From positions 1,240,001 through 1,304,000 of the forward strand of contig CAWGLR010000003.1 of the NCBI GenBank assembly GCA_963823565.1: a stretch of DNA of 64,000 nucleotides. Direction: 5' to 3'. Below are positions 54,688 to 62,587 of the stretch, piece after piece. Every line of letters starts with the position of its first letter. The first letter of the stretch is position 1. A program made the translations under genes and the position numbers. The DNA is from RHKX01 sp963823565 (GTDB lineage Bacteria > Actinomycetota > Thermoleophilia > Solirubrobacterales > 70-9). The notes under the pieces are model-generated. The model did not search any database. It was not told the origin of the DNA and worked only from the letters and a program-made list of their open reading frames with translations.

Positions 54688-54993
54688 ATGACCGCACTGC
54701 TCCTCGCACTCCCGATCGCCGACTTCGACGGTCACATGGACTGGGACGGCGACTGGAGCGTGGTGATGGTCGTCGCGATGGTTCTCTTCTGGGTGCTGGT
54801 GATCGGCGCCATCGTCCTTTTGCTGCGCGAGGTGATCAGCTCTCGGGGCACTCGCGGGTCCGTCGGCGAGGATCCGCTGCAGATCCTCGACCGCCGGCTT
54901 GCCGACGGCTCGATCACTCCCGACGACTACCGTGAGCGGCGGACCGTCCTGACCGGTGAGGGTGGCGGCAAAGCCGGGGCTCCCCGCCAGTGA
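54688..54993 (+). CDS. Small membrane protein with SHOCT domain
   Basis: A 101-residue protein with one membrane helix (VVMVVAMVLFWVLVIGAIVLL, about 25-46) and the C-terminal SHOCT motif DPLQILDRRLADGSITPDDY. SHOCT motifs are short oligomerisation modules. It overlaps the following glutaredoxin-like gene by GTGA. The function is unknown. Confidence 0.82.
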   Translation: MTALLLALPIADFDGHMDWDGDWSVVMVVAMVLFWVLVIGAIVLLLREVISSRGTRGSVGEDPLQILDRRLADGSITPDDYRERRTVLTGEGGGKAGAPRQ

Positions 54994-55292
54994 AGCTCTA
55001 CGTCTGCTGGGGGACGTTTCCCGTGCCGTGGCCGCGCCGCGGCGGCACCTGGCGCCCGAGCGGCCATCCCTGCAAGGTCGCTCACGACGCCCTCGAGAGT
55101 GCCGGATACTCGCCGGAGGTCATCAAGGTCTACGGATTCGGGCAGCTCCCGGACATCACCCCGGGCCGCAGGGAGGTCAAGGAGCTGACGGGGGAGAGCT
55201 GGGTGCCCGTGCTCGTCACCGACGATGGCGAGGTCATCAAGGAGTCGAAGCTCATCGCCGAGTGGGCGGAGAGGAACCCCGCGGGCGCCTGA
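54990..55292 (+). CDS. Glutaredoxin/GST N-terminal-like protein
   Basis: A 100-residue thioredoxin-fold protein from GTG 54990. It opens with MKLYVCWGTFPVP and has HPCKVAHDALESAGY in the position of the first helix, then WVPVLVTDDGEVIKESKLIA, the cis-Pro and GSH-binding-like ES motif of glutathione transferases. The redox motif is not the usual CPYC; single Cys residues stand at 6 and 28. It probably binds a thiol cofactor. It is overlapped with the SHOCT gene. Confidence 0.7.
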   Translation: MKLYVCWGTFPVPWPRRGGTWRPSGHPCKVAHDALESAGYSPEVIKVYGFGQLPDITPGRREVKELTGESWVPVLVTDDGEVIKESKLIAEWAERNPAGA

Positions 55293-55299
55293 CGATCGG

Positions 55300-55490
55300 A
55301 TGGGGACCTACGCACTCATCCACGGCGCCGGCGACACCTCCCACCACTGACCCGCGAGTTCGAGGCCCGGCCGGTGCAGAGTCCGCGCATCACGGTCTGG
55401 ATCGCCCGGGTCCCTGGCGGGGTGGCTGAGGAGATCGCCCAGCGCCGACCCAACCCGGAGACGCGGCCGGGGCGCTGATGGATGCCCCTG
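55300..55490 (+). pseudogene. Alpha/beta hydrolase start, truncated
   Basis: ATG 55300 encodes MGTYALIHGAGDTSHH and then a stop at 55348. The peptide matches the opening of alpha/beta hydrolases (ALIHGAGD). The sequence after the stop, in another frame, can be read as LTREFEARP, which would be the normal continuation after a short deletion, and then becomes unrecognisable. No complete hydrolase is present before the next gene at 55522. It is a degraded fragment. Confidence 0.5.
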
Positions 55491-55521
55491 CGGTGCGGCG
55501 GAGTTATGGAAACCTGACCCG

Positions 55522-55989
55522 ATGGGCCAACCCGGCATAACCGATTTCGTCCATATCGGCCTGGTGGTCGAGGACCTCGACGAGACGGTCGGGTTCCTCG
55601 AGCTGCTCGGATTCGACTGCGGCAAGCCCAGCTCGTTCGGCGGCGAGTGGATCGATCGGATCATCGGACTCGAGGGCGCGGAGGTCGAGGTGGTGATGGC
55701 GCGCGGCCCCGACGGGACCGACGTGTTCGAGGTGGTGCGGTTCCAGTCGCCGCCCGCCGCCGCTCAGGAGCCGGAGCCGGCAGCGAACCGGCCCGGGCTT
55801 CGCCACGTCGCCTTCAAGATCGACGACCTGCGCGCCGTCGTCGACCGCCTCCAGGAGGCCGGCTGGGAGACGATCGGGGAGATCGTCAACTACGAGGACA
55901 CGTTCCTGCTCTGTTACGTCCGCGGGCCCGAAGGGCTGATCGTCGAACTGGCCGAGCGGCTGGGTGGCTCAGAGGCTGAGGCCCCTTGA
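55522..55989 (+). CDS. Glyoxalase/VOC superfamily protein
   Basis: A 155-residue VOC protein. The two beta-alpha-beta modules are ITDFVHIGLVVEDLDETVGF and GLRHVAFKIDDLRAVVDRLQ, with probable metal ligands His11, Glu near 56 (GAEVEVV), His near 96 and the late Glu in GLIVELAE. It could act as a dioxygenase, isomerase or antibiotic-binding protein. The neighbouring region is degraded, but this frame is intact. Confidence 0.85.
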   Translation: MGQPGITDFVHIGLVVEDLDETVGFLELLGFDCGKPSSFGGEWIDRIIGLEGAEVEVVMARGPDGTDVFEVVRFQSPPAAAQEPEPAANRPGLRHVAFKIDDLRAVVDRLQEAGWETIGEIVNYEDTFLLCYVRGPEGLIVELAERLGGSEAEAP

Positions 55990-55997
55990 GAGCGATT

Positions 55998-56205
55998 GTG
56001 CCTGGTCGTTGGTGGGGAACGACATTGAAATGACATAGGCCACGACACGTGACACCACGACTCAGACCGGCAGCTCGATCATCACCCAGCTGTCGACTGG
56101 ACCTGACACACGACAATCGCCCAGGCGTGCGTTGCCGGCGTCGAGCCGACGTTTGCTCAGACGAGTGTCGTTCCACAACCGTGCCTGGTCGTGTCTGGTC
56201 GTTGG
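55998..56205. repeat. Direct and inverted repeats flanking a non-coding stretch
   Basis: GTGCCTGGTCGTTGG (55998-56012) recurs as GTGTCTGGTCGTTGG (56191-56205), with an extra GTGCCTGGTCGT at 56181-56192. In addition, 56011-56026 and 56164-56180 are imperfect reverse complements around GGAACGACA/TGTCGTTCC. The enclosed 150 bases contain no gene. They may be the ends of a lost mobile element or a recombination site. The rest of 55990-56300 shows nothing recognisable. Confidence 0.45.
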
Positions 56206-56301
56206 AGCAGCCAATGCACGATAAGGACGATTATGTATAGCTGGGTGGGAAATGGCGCCCGGCGGACGCCAGGGCGTGTGTAGCGACAGCTCAGTGTCCC
56301 G

Positions 56302-56451
56302 GCCGACGACAACTCCTTGTCAGGCGACCTCCCCGCCGCCGCGGCAGCCTATGCCGGCGCCGCCCGCCGCGCCGCAAACGTCGCCGAGCGCGACCACCTG
56401 GTCCGTCAGGCCGCCCGCGCGCGGGCGGCCGAGGAGAGAGCCGATGCCTGA
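56302..56451 (+). pseudogene. C-terminal fragment of an ECF sigma factor or TPR-like protein
   Basis: The frame ending at TGA 56449 reads LSGDLPAAAAAYAGAARRAA then NVAERDHLVRQAARARAAEE. This resembles the helical C-terminal end of SigJ/DUF6596-type sigma factors (AYRRAL.LT.NAAER..L). Nothing of the rest of the gene is present upstream. Assignment rests on a short pattern and is tentative. Confidence 0.35.
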
Positions 56452-56489
56452 TCTACATCAACCCGTGGCCCGCCCATCGCTGAGCGTCT

Positions 56490-56645
56490 TCAGCGCCCGA
56501 GGCGCAGCGTCAGAGCCCGGTCGCTGCCCGGCGTGCCGACCTCGAGTTCGATCCGCTTCGTCCCGTGGAAGACGAAGCCACCGGGCCAGCCGGTGCGACG
56601 GCGCCCCTCGCAGGGCAAGAACGTGATCTGGCCCGCCCCTATGGG
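56490..56645 (-). pseudogene. Unidentified C-terminal fragment
   Basis: Leftward, a frame ending at the stop 56490-56492 reads GAGQITFLPCEGRR, then WPGGFVFHGTKRIELEVG and DRALTLRLGR. The composition and third-base GC look like real coding sequence, but no start exists upstream, where the frame meets the 3' end of the small gene at 56658. I do not recognise the family. It is probably the tail of a gene whose front was lost. Confidence 0.35.
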
Positions 56646-56657
56646 ATTCCGGAATCG

Positions 56658-56909
56658 CTACCAGGCGGGCGTGGCCCTGACGCCCGCCTGGACGTCGAGG
56701 ACCTCGTCGACGGCGATCCGCCGGCCGCTGGCCAGCGTCAGCGCGTCGCCCTCGAACGAGTCGAGGGTGCCGTGGATCTCGCCCCAGCCCATGACCTTGA
56801 GCGCGACGCGCTCGCCTGCCCTCAGCGTCGCCAGAAGGTCGCCGAGCTGCGAGCGCCGCCACGCGGTGGCGTCGTCTGCCTTGACGAAATCGACGGTCTG
56901 CGGTGCCAA
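56658..56909 (-). CDS. Small beta-rich protein, LSm-like, function unknown
   Basis: An 83-residue protein from TTG 56909, preceded at 5-6 bases by the strong ribosome site AGGAGG (complement of 56914-56919 area). The sequence RVALKVMGWGEIHGTLDSFE and ALTLASGRRIAVDEVLDV suggests a small five-stranded barrel such as an SH3/LSm fold. No paralogue or neighbour gives a role. The ribosome site is the main reason to believe it is translated. Confidence 0.6.
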   Translation of the reverse strand: MAPQTVDFVKADDATAWRRSQLGDLLATLRAGERVALKVMGWGEIHGTLDSFEGDALTLASGRRIAVDEVLDVQAGVRATPAW

Positions 56910-57048
56910 TGTGTCCTCCTGGTCTGCCTGTGCCCCGACATCGCTACAACGGGCGGGCTCACGGGATGTCAGGGGCTATCCCGGCGGACGTGGACGGCGG
57001 ACCTTCGGTGAATCGGATGTCCGGCGTGGACGGGTAGGATCACGTGCT

Positions 57049-57408
57049 GTGCAGGGAGATCAGACGACCGAGCAAACAGAGGGAATCTCGTCGAGGTTCG
57101 TCGACCTGATGGAGGAGATGACGCGGCACCGTCCCGAGGGTGCGCGGGTCTTCTTCAACGACGAGCTGGTCACGATCGTCGCCGACCGCACCCTCACCCG
57201 GGTCGAGAAGGCCCTGGCGATGAAGGACGCCGACGCGGCTCTCGACCATCGCCGCCGGCTCCAGAAGGCGATCTGCGCTCGGATCAGCGATCTCGTCGAG
57301 GACGAGACCGGCCGCCGGGTCCTCGGCTGCCTCTCCGACCATGCCGTCGACCCCGACGTCGGCGTTTACAACGTCATCCTCGACGGCCCCGGCCCCGCCC
57401 GGGGCTAG
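57049..57408 (+). CDS. DUF2294 (MpsC-like) domain protein
   Basis: From GTG 57049 the protein has 119 residues. The pattern ISSRFVDLMEEMTRHRPEGA and RVFFNDELVTIVADRTLTRV belongs to the DUF2294 family (Na+-translocating/MpsC-like). The C-terminal LVEDETGRRVLGCLSDHAVD supports this. Relatives are linked to membrane-potential-generating bicarbonate systems in Staphylococcus and to gas vesicle clusters; here the gene is alone, so the function is open. Confidence 0.78.
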   Translation: MQGDQTTEQTEGISSRFVDLMEEMTRHRPEGARVFFNDELVTIVADRTLTRVEKALAMKDADAALDHRRRLQKAICARISDLVEDETGRRVLGCLSDHAVDPDVGVYNVILDGPGPARG

Positions 57409-57530
57409 TCGCGGCACCGGCTCAAGCCGGCTCCTCTTTTCCTCAGGTAGCGAGGGCGAAAGACGAGGTTGAAAAGGGACGCGGCGTGCGCGAGGCTGCG
57501 GAAGGCTTCGATCCCGATCCAAGGAGCGAG

Positions 57531-58358
57531 ATGAACACCACCGACACCGAGCTGAAGCAGCGCCATCGCGCGATTTGGGCGTCCGGGGACTACCCCTCGA
57601 TGGTCGAGACCTTCCTGCTGCCGCTCGGCCCGCGCCTCGTCGACGCGTGCGCGATCGACGCCGGGATGCGCGTGCTCGACGTCGCCGCCGGAACCGGCAA
57701 CGCCTCGCTGCCGGCCGCGTCGCGCGGCGCGCGCGTCACCGCCAGCGATCTCACCCCGGAGCTGCTGGCCGCCGGCGAGGAGCGGGCCCGCTCCGAGGCA
57801 CTGGAGCTGGAGTGGGTCGAGGCGGACGCCGAGAACCTCCCCTTCGACGAGGGCGCCTACGAGGTGACGATGTCGGCAATCGGCGCGATGTTCGCGCCCA
57901 ACCACGGCGCCGTGGCCGGCGAGGTCTCGCGGGTAACCAGGCCCGGCGGCATCCTCGGGCTGCTGAGCTGGACGCCGGAGGGCATGATCGGCGCGCTGTT
58001 CCGGACGATGGGCCCGTTCATGCCCACCCCTCCCCCGGACGCGCAGCCGCCGCCACTGTGGGGAAGCGAGGATCACCTGCGCAAGCTCCTGGACGAGTCC
58101 TTCGAGTTCGAGCGGCTCGACCGCGACACCCTCACGGTGACGGCGTTCACCGAGGCCCGAGATTTCGGCGAGCACTTCAAGGCACGCTACGGCCCGACGA
58201 TCGCCGCCCGCTCGGCCGCCGACGCCGCCGGCCGCGCGGACGAGTTCGACGCCTCGCTCGACGACTTCTGCGAGGAGTGGAACGTCGGGGAGCCCGCGAA
58301 CGCCCGCTTCGAGATGGAGTACCTGCTCGCGGTCGGAAGGCGGCGCCGCGATGCCTGA
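57531..58358 (+). CDS. Class I SAM-dependent methyltransferase
   Basis: From ATG 57531, 4 bases after the ribosome site AAGGAG, the protein has 275 residues. Motif I VLDVAAGTGNASLPAASRGA, VTASDLTPELL, NLPFDEGAYEVTMSAIGAMF and VTRPGGILGLLSWTPEG are typical of ubiE-like enzymes. The helical C-terminal part is typical of relatives that act on small hydrophobic substrates. It overlaps the hotdog-like gene by 8 bases. Confidence 0.9.
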   Translation: MNTTDTELKQRHRAIWASGDYPSMVETFLLPLGPRLVDACAIDAGMRVLDVAAGTGNASLPAASRGARVTASDLTPELLAAGEERARSEALELEWVEADAENLPFDEGAYEVTMSAIGAMFAPNHGAVAGEVSRVTRPGGILGLLSWTPEGMIGALFRTMGPFMPTPPPDAQPPPLWGSEDHLRKLLDESFEFERLDRDTLTVTAFTEARDFGEHFKARYGPTIAARSAADAAGRADEFDASLDDFCEEWNVGEPANARFEMEYLLAVGRRRRDA

Positions 58359-59070
58359 CGCCACGGCGTCTCCTCGGAGCCTGACCGTCTCGGGCAGGTT
58401 CAACGGTCCCGAGAGCAGCGGCAACGGCGGCTACGCCGCGGGGCTCTTCGCCGAGCTGGTCGAGGGGCCGGCGGAGGTCAGCCTCCGCAGCCCGGTGCCG
58501 CTCGATGAGCCGCTGGCGGTCGAGGAGCGCGAGGACGGCTCCTTCGCCGTCATGGCCGGGGAGGCGCTGGTCGCCGAGGCTCGGCCGGGCGAGTGGGTGG
58601 ACCTCGACGTGCCGGTGACCGTCACCCCCGCCGAGGCGCGCGAGGCGAGCAAGCGGTACCCCGCCCCGGCGGAGGGGCTCTTCAGCCGGTGCTTCGTCTG
58701 CGGCCGAGCCCGCGAGGACGCGTTCGGCGTCTTCGCCGGCCCCGTCGAGGGGACCGACCTCGTCGCCTCGCCGTGGACCCCGCCGGACTGGACGGCCGAC
58801 CCCGGCGGCGTCGTCCGGCCCGAGTTCGTCTGGGCGGTGCTCGACTGCCCGACCTACTTCGCGCTCTACCCGGACTCCTCGCCGCTGAGCTTCCTGGTCA
58901 GCATTTCGGCGCGGATCGAAGCGCCGATCCATGCCGGTCGCGAGCACGTCGTGATCGCCTGGCCGATCGGCCGCGACGGCCGCAAGCACCGCGCCGGCTC
59001 GGCGGTGCTCTCCGCCGAAGGCGAGCCGGTCGCGGTCGCTCGAGCGCTGCTGATCGACACGGAAGGCTGA
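58351..59070 (+). CDS. Hotdog-fold thioesterase-like protein
   Basis: The 239-residue protein opens with SLTVSGRFNGPESSGNGGYA, a hotdog-like start. The middle has LFSRCFVCGRAREDAFGVFA, a two-Cys loop, and the second half resembles a further hotdog domain (FVWAVLDCPTYFAL, GREHVVIAWPIGRDGRKHRA, GSAVLSAEGEPVAVARALL). It is probably a double-hotdog acyl-CoA-binding protein. The function is not known. It overlaps the methyltransferase gene, so the pair is cotranscribed. Confidence 0.7.
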   Translation: MPDATASPRSLTVSGRFNGPESSGNGGYAAGLFAELVEGPAEVSLRSPVPLDEPLAVEEREDGSFAVMAGEALVAEARPGEWVDLDVPVTVTPAEAREASKRYPAPAEGLFSRCFVCGRAREDAFGVFAGPVEGTDLVASPWTPPDWTADPGGVVRPEFVWAVLDCPTYFALYPDSSPLSFLVSISARIEAPIHAGREHVVIAWPIGRDGRKHRAGSAVLSAEGEPVAVARALLIDTEG

Positions 59071-59106
59071 AGCGCCGCCGAGGAACCCGACGGCGATTGC
59101 CGCGGC

Positions 59107-59652
59107 TCAGTTCAGGCTCGGGTCCTCGGGCATCCGCGCGACGAGCGCGTACTGGCCGCCCTTGCGCTCGAGCACGTCGCTCCACAGGGTCGCGGGGTCG
59201 TCGGGGAAGAGCTCGCGGGGGATCGGCGCCTCGACGATCCAGGCCTCCTCCTCGAGCTCGGCCTCGAGCTGGCCCGCTCCCCAGCCGGAGAAGCCGGCGT
59301 AGACGCGGCCACGCCGGACCGCCTCGGGCAGCTCGTCGAGGTCCGTGGCGGCGGCGACCAGGCCGACGTCGGCGACGACGATCCAGGCCGCCTTCTCCGG
59401 ATCGGCGAACTCGCCGAGGACGACGAGCGCGTCCGGCTGGACCGGGCCGCCGACGAAGATCGGCTCCTCGACGGCGATCGTCGACAGCTCGGGGAGCACG
59501 TCGACCACCTCGGTGTCGGCCGGGCGGTTGAGCACGATGCCCATCGCACCCTCCTCCCCGTGCTCGGTGATCAGGACGACGGATCGGGCGAAGTTCGGGT
59601 CGGCGAGCGCCGGCGAGGCGATCAGGAGCTTTCCGCGGAGCGACTCTTCCAT
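59107..59652 (-). CDS. YqgE/AlgH family protein
   Basis: The 181-residue protein has the family features GKLLIASPALADPNFARSVV, EGAMGIVLNRP and IFVGGPVQPDALVVL, and the late YAGFSGWGAGQLEAEL. AlgH/YqgE proteins are conserved cytoplasmic proteins of uncertain function, with a possible redox or regulatory role. It stands alone and converges with the hotdog gene. Confidence 0.92.
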   Translation of the reverse strand: MEESLRGKLLIASPALADPNFARSVVLITEHGEEGAMGIVLNRPADTEVVDVLPELSTIAVEEPIFVGGPVQPDALVVLGEFADPEKAAWIVVADVGLVAAATDLDELPEAVRRGRVYAGFSGWGAGQLEAELEEEAWIVEAPIPRELFPDDPATLWSDVLERKGGQYALVARMPEDPSLN

Positions 59653-59746
59653 CGGCGCCGGAGGCTAGCGCCGCGCGGTTCCCGCGGCACCGGTGGCCGG
59701 CGCCGCTCGGACCGGCCGCCGCCGGCCGCGCTCTAAGCTCTCCGGC

Positions 59747-60493
59747 ATGGTTCGAGACGTAACCGAGGCGACTTTCCAGCAGGACGTGGTCGAGCGCTCG
59801 CGCGAGGTGCCGGTCGTGGTCGACTTCTGGGCCGAGTGGTGCGGGCCCTGCCGGCAGCTCACGCCGGCGCTGGAGGCGGCGACGGGCAGCCGCGAGGGCG
59901 ACGTCGATCTCGCGAAGGTCGACGTCGACAGCAACCAGCAGCTCGCCGCCGCGTTCCGGGTCCAGGGCATCCCGGCGGTCAAGGCGTTCAAGGACGGCGA
60001 GCTCGTCGCCGAGTTCACCGGGGCCTTGCCGCCGGCCCAGGTCGAGGCCTTCTTCGATTCACTCGTCCCCTCGGAGGCCGCGAAGCTGGCCGAGGCGGAG
60101 GACGAGGAGTCCCTGCGCCGGGCGATCGATCTCGACCCCCGTCAGACCGACGCCGCGGTCAAGCTCGCGCGGCTGCTGATCGTCCGCGGCGACTTCGACG
60201 AGGCCCGGACGCTGCTCGAGCCGCTGGGCTCCGACTTCACCGCCTCCGGACTGCTCGCCCGCCTGGAGCTGGAGGACGACGGCGACGACGACCTCACGGC
60301 CACGCTGATCGCCTGGGACGACGGCGATCACGAGGCCGCGCTCGAGGGCCTTCAGGAGGCGATCGCGGCGTCCGACGACCCCGCCCACGTCGACCGGCTG
60401 CGGCGCGTGATGGTGGCGATCTTCACCGAGCTCGGACCCGAGAGCGACCTCGCTCGCGACCACCGCCGCCGGCTGGCGCTCGCGATCAGCTGA
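59747..60493 (+). CDS. Thioredoxin-TPR protein (CnoX/YbbN-like)
   Basis: The 248-residue protein has a thioredoxin domain (about 1-108) with redox motif WAEWCGPCRQL (CGPC) and cis-Pro GIPAVKAFKDGELV, followed by a TPR-like domain (SLRRAIDLDPRQTDAAVKLA, EARTLLEPLG, HEAALEGLQEA). This is the architecture of CnoX, a chaperone-like thioredoxin that protects proteins from overoxidation and works with GroEL. It starts after a divergent spacer with the AlgH gene and precedes ccdA by 10 bases. Confidence 0.9.
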   Translation: MVRDVTEATFQQDVVERSREVPVVVDFWAEWCGPCRQLTPALEAATGSREGDVDLAKVDVDSNQQLAAAFRVQGIPAVKAFKDGELVAEFTGALPPAQVEAFFDSLVPSEAAKLAEAEDEESLRRAIDLDPRQTDAAVKLARLLIVRGDFDEARTLLEPLGSDFTASGLLARLELEDDGDDDLTATLIAWDDGDHEAALEGLQEAIAASDDPAHVDRLRRVMVAIFTELGPESDLARDHRRRLALAIS

Positions 60494-60503
60494 GGAACGC
60501 CTG

Positions 60504-61244
60504 ATGCCGGAGGTCGGCGGGGTCGGGCTGCTCACGGCGCTGTTCGCCGGGATGGTGTCCTTCCTCTCCCCCTGCGTGCTGCCGCTCGTGCCGGGCTACC
60601 TGTCCGCGGTCACCGGGATCCGCGCCGGCGACCTCGACGACGCGAGCTGGCGCACGGTGATCCCGCCGGCGCTCACCTTCATCGCCAGCTTCTCGGTCAT
60701 CTTCATCCTGCTCGGGGTCACCGCGTTCGGGATCACCCAGACCCTGCGGCAGAACCAGGACACGCTGAACCACATCGCGGGCGCGCTGATCATCGCGATG
60801 GGCGTGCTCTTCGTCGCCGCCCTGTTCGTCAACCGCCTCAACCGCGAGTGGCACGTCGAGGGCCTGATCGAGCGCGCCGGCAGCGGCGGCCCGCTCGTCG
60901 CGGGCGCCGCGTTCGCGATCGCCTGGACTCCGTGCATCGGTCCCACCCTCGCCGCGATCCTCACCCTCGCCGGCACCTCGGGCTCGGCGCTCGAGGGCGG
61001 CATCATGCTCGCGGTCTACTCCGCCGGCCTCGGGATCCCGTTCCTGATCACAGCGATCGCCTTCACGCGGATGACCACGGCCTTCGGCTGGGTCAAGCGC
61101 CACTACGCGGGCATCATGGCCGCCGGCGGCGTCGTCCTGATCGCGATGGGGGTCCTCGTGTTCACCGGCGAGCTGACCAGCCTCAACGCCGACGCCCAGC
61201 GCGCCCTCGACGACCTCGGGATCAACTTCTTCAACGAAGTCTGA
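60504..61244 (+). CDS. ccdA: Cytochrome c biogenesis/thiol-disulfide transmembrane protein CcdA
   Basis: The 246-residue membrane protein has six helices. The first carries FLSPCVLPLVPGYLSAVTG and the fourth IAWTPCIGPTLAAILTLAG, the Cys pair that moves electrons across the membrane from cytoplasmic thioredoxin to extracytoplasmic thiol proteins. It is 10 bases after the thioredoxin-TPR gene, whose product may be its electron donor. No haem-lyase gene is present in this window. Confidence 0.94.
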   Translation: MPEVGGVGLLTALFAGMVSFLSPCVLPLVPGYLSAVTGIRAGDLDDASWRTVIPPALTFIASFSVIFILLGVTAFGITQTLRQNQDTLNHIAGALIIAMGVLFVAALFVNRLNREWHVEGLIERAGSGGPLVAGAAFAIAWTPCIGPTLAAILTLAGTSGSALEGGIMLAVYSAGLGIPFLITAIAFTRMTTAFGWVKRHYAGIMAAGGVVLIAMGVLVFTGELTSLNADAQRALDDLGINFFNEV

Positions 61245-61265
61245 GGCGGCCGGTAGGTTCACCCG

Positions 61266-62228
61266 ATGGTGCGCAACCGGTCCAACGGGCCGCTTAAGGA
61301 CCATCGGCCCCTGTTCGGCTTGGCCATTCTCGGGCTCGTGCTGCTTGCCGGCTGCGGCGGCGGGGACGAACCCGGCGGCGGCGGCGCCGTCGAACTAACG
61401 AAGTGGCTGCCGCGGGAGGCGAGGAGCTACTACGTCGTCGACGTGAGCGCAGTCAAGGAGGACCTCGGGCTGGCCGAGGACGCCCACCCGTTTGACCCCC
61501 TTACGGACCAGACGCAGGATTCGGTGTTCCAGCTCTTCGCGCTCTTCATGCCGCCGCCCGAGAAGACTTACTCGTACGTGACAGCCAACGATCCGTCCGA
61601 TTCCAAGCCGCAGCCGCTCAGCGAGATCCCTCTGATGAAAGCGGTCGATCCATCGGCGGTCACAGCCGCCGCCCAGGGCGTATACGGGAGGGGCTCCGAC
61701 GCATTCACCCTGGTGGCGCTGCGGACCACCGCCGACACCGGCGAGATCGGGTCCGCTCTCGGCGACCTCGGCTACACCGACAGTGACGGCCTGCTCGTTC
61801 CGCCCGACGAATTGGGCGGTGCGCCGTCGGTAAAGCTCGAGGAAGGCCTGATCTTCGCCTCGGACGACCCCGGCGCCTTCCGTTCCCTCACCGATGAGCC
61901 GGCGGACGAGCTGCCTCTGCGGATCCTCGGCGAGGTCGCTGGGAACGAGATCCTCGCGGTCTCGCTCCCCGGCATACCGACCGGCAACCGCCAGGACTGC
62001 GTCGATGCCTACGCCCTCGCAGGCGATCGCAACGGAGGCGAGGTCGCCTACCTCGTCGACGGCGAAGCTGAGGCAGACCGGTTCTCGCCCCAGCCCGACG
62101 ACGAGCCGCAGGTCGAGGAAGTCGACGCCGATGGTGACCTCCTGGTCGCCCACATCCGCTTCGACGGGGGCACGGAGAGCATCCGAGTCTTCGGGGCCGA
62201 CGAGCTCCCCCGCTACGAGTGCGAGTGA
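61266..62228 (+). CDS. Lipoprotein of unknown function
   Basis: The 320-residue protein has a lipoprotein signal (FGLAILGLVLLAGC, Cys30) and a Gly/Asp linker. The mature domain has LPREARSYYVVDVSAVKEDL, MKAVDPSAVTAAAQGVYGRG and DGLLVPPDELGGAPSVKLEE, a pattern I do not recognise; a DUF3352-like organisation is possible. It follows ccdA by 21 bases and its GC content is slightly lower than that of the neighbours. It is anchored at the outer face of the membrane. Confidence 0.7.
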   Translation: MVRNRSNGPLKDHRPLFGLAILGLVLLAGCGGGDEPGGGGAVELTKWLPREARSYYVVDVSAVKEDLGLAEDAHPFDPLTDQTQDSVFQLFALFMPPPEKTYSYVTANDPSDSKPQPLSEIPLMKAVDPSAVTAAAQGVYGRGSDAFTLVALRTTADTGEIGSALGDLGYTDSDGLLVPPDELGGAPSVKLEEGLIFASDDPGAFRSLTDEPADELPLRILGEVAGNEILAVSLPGIPTGNRQDCVDAYALAGDRNGGEVAYLVDGEAEADRFSPQPDDEPQVEEVDADGDLLVAHIRFDGGTESIRVFGADELPRYECE

Positions 62229-62232
62229 CTCG

Positions 62233-62508
62233 CTAGTTCTGCGCCGGCTCCGCCACTTCGAGTGGCGTCCCGACGGCCTCGACCTCTTCGATGCCCTCGC
62301 CCTCGAGGTCGCGCGAGCAGACGATGCGGAAGCGGCCGGTGCCGATCTCGGCGTCCGGGACGATCGGCAGGCCGCGGATCGTGTCCCAGCCGAGTCGCTC
62401 GGCCTCGAACGGGTTCATCCGCACCTCGGCGGCCGGGAACGGGCAGCCGGAGTTGTGCTGGTCGATCGCCTTCGAGATCGCCTCGAGGTTCTTCGCCTCC
62501 GCGCTCAC
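62233..62508 (-). CDS. Small conserved-looking protein, function unknown
   Basis: A 91-residue protein, SAEAKNLEAISKAIDQHNSG then CPFPAAEVRMNPFEAERLGW and GTGRFRIVCSRDLEGEGI. A single small beta-rich domain is likely. The stop is 4 bases from that of the convergent lipoprotein gene. Third-base GC and start position look natural. I know no family for it. Confidence 0.6.
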   Translation of the reverse strand: MSAEAKNLEAISKAIDQHNSGCPFPAAEVRMNPFEAERLGWDTIRGLPIVPDAEIGTGRFRIVCSRDLEGEGIEEVEAVGTPLEVAEPAQN

Positions 62509-62587
62509 CGGGGCTCAAGCTAGCAGCGCGGCGCCGGCCTCGGAGAGCGGGCGCGCCCGTCCGCCCCGCTCCCTACGATCCGGCCTG

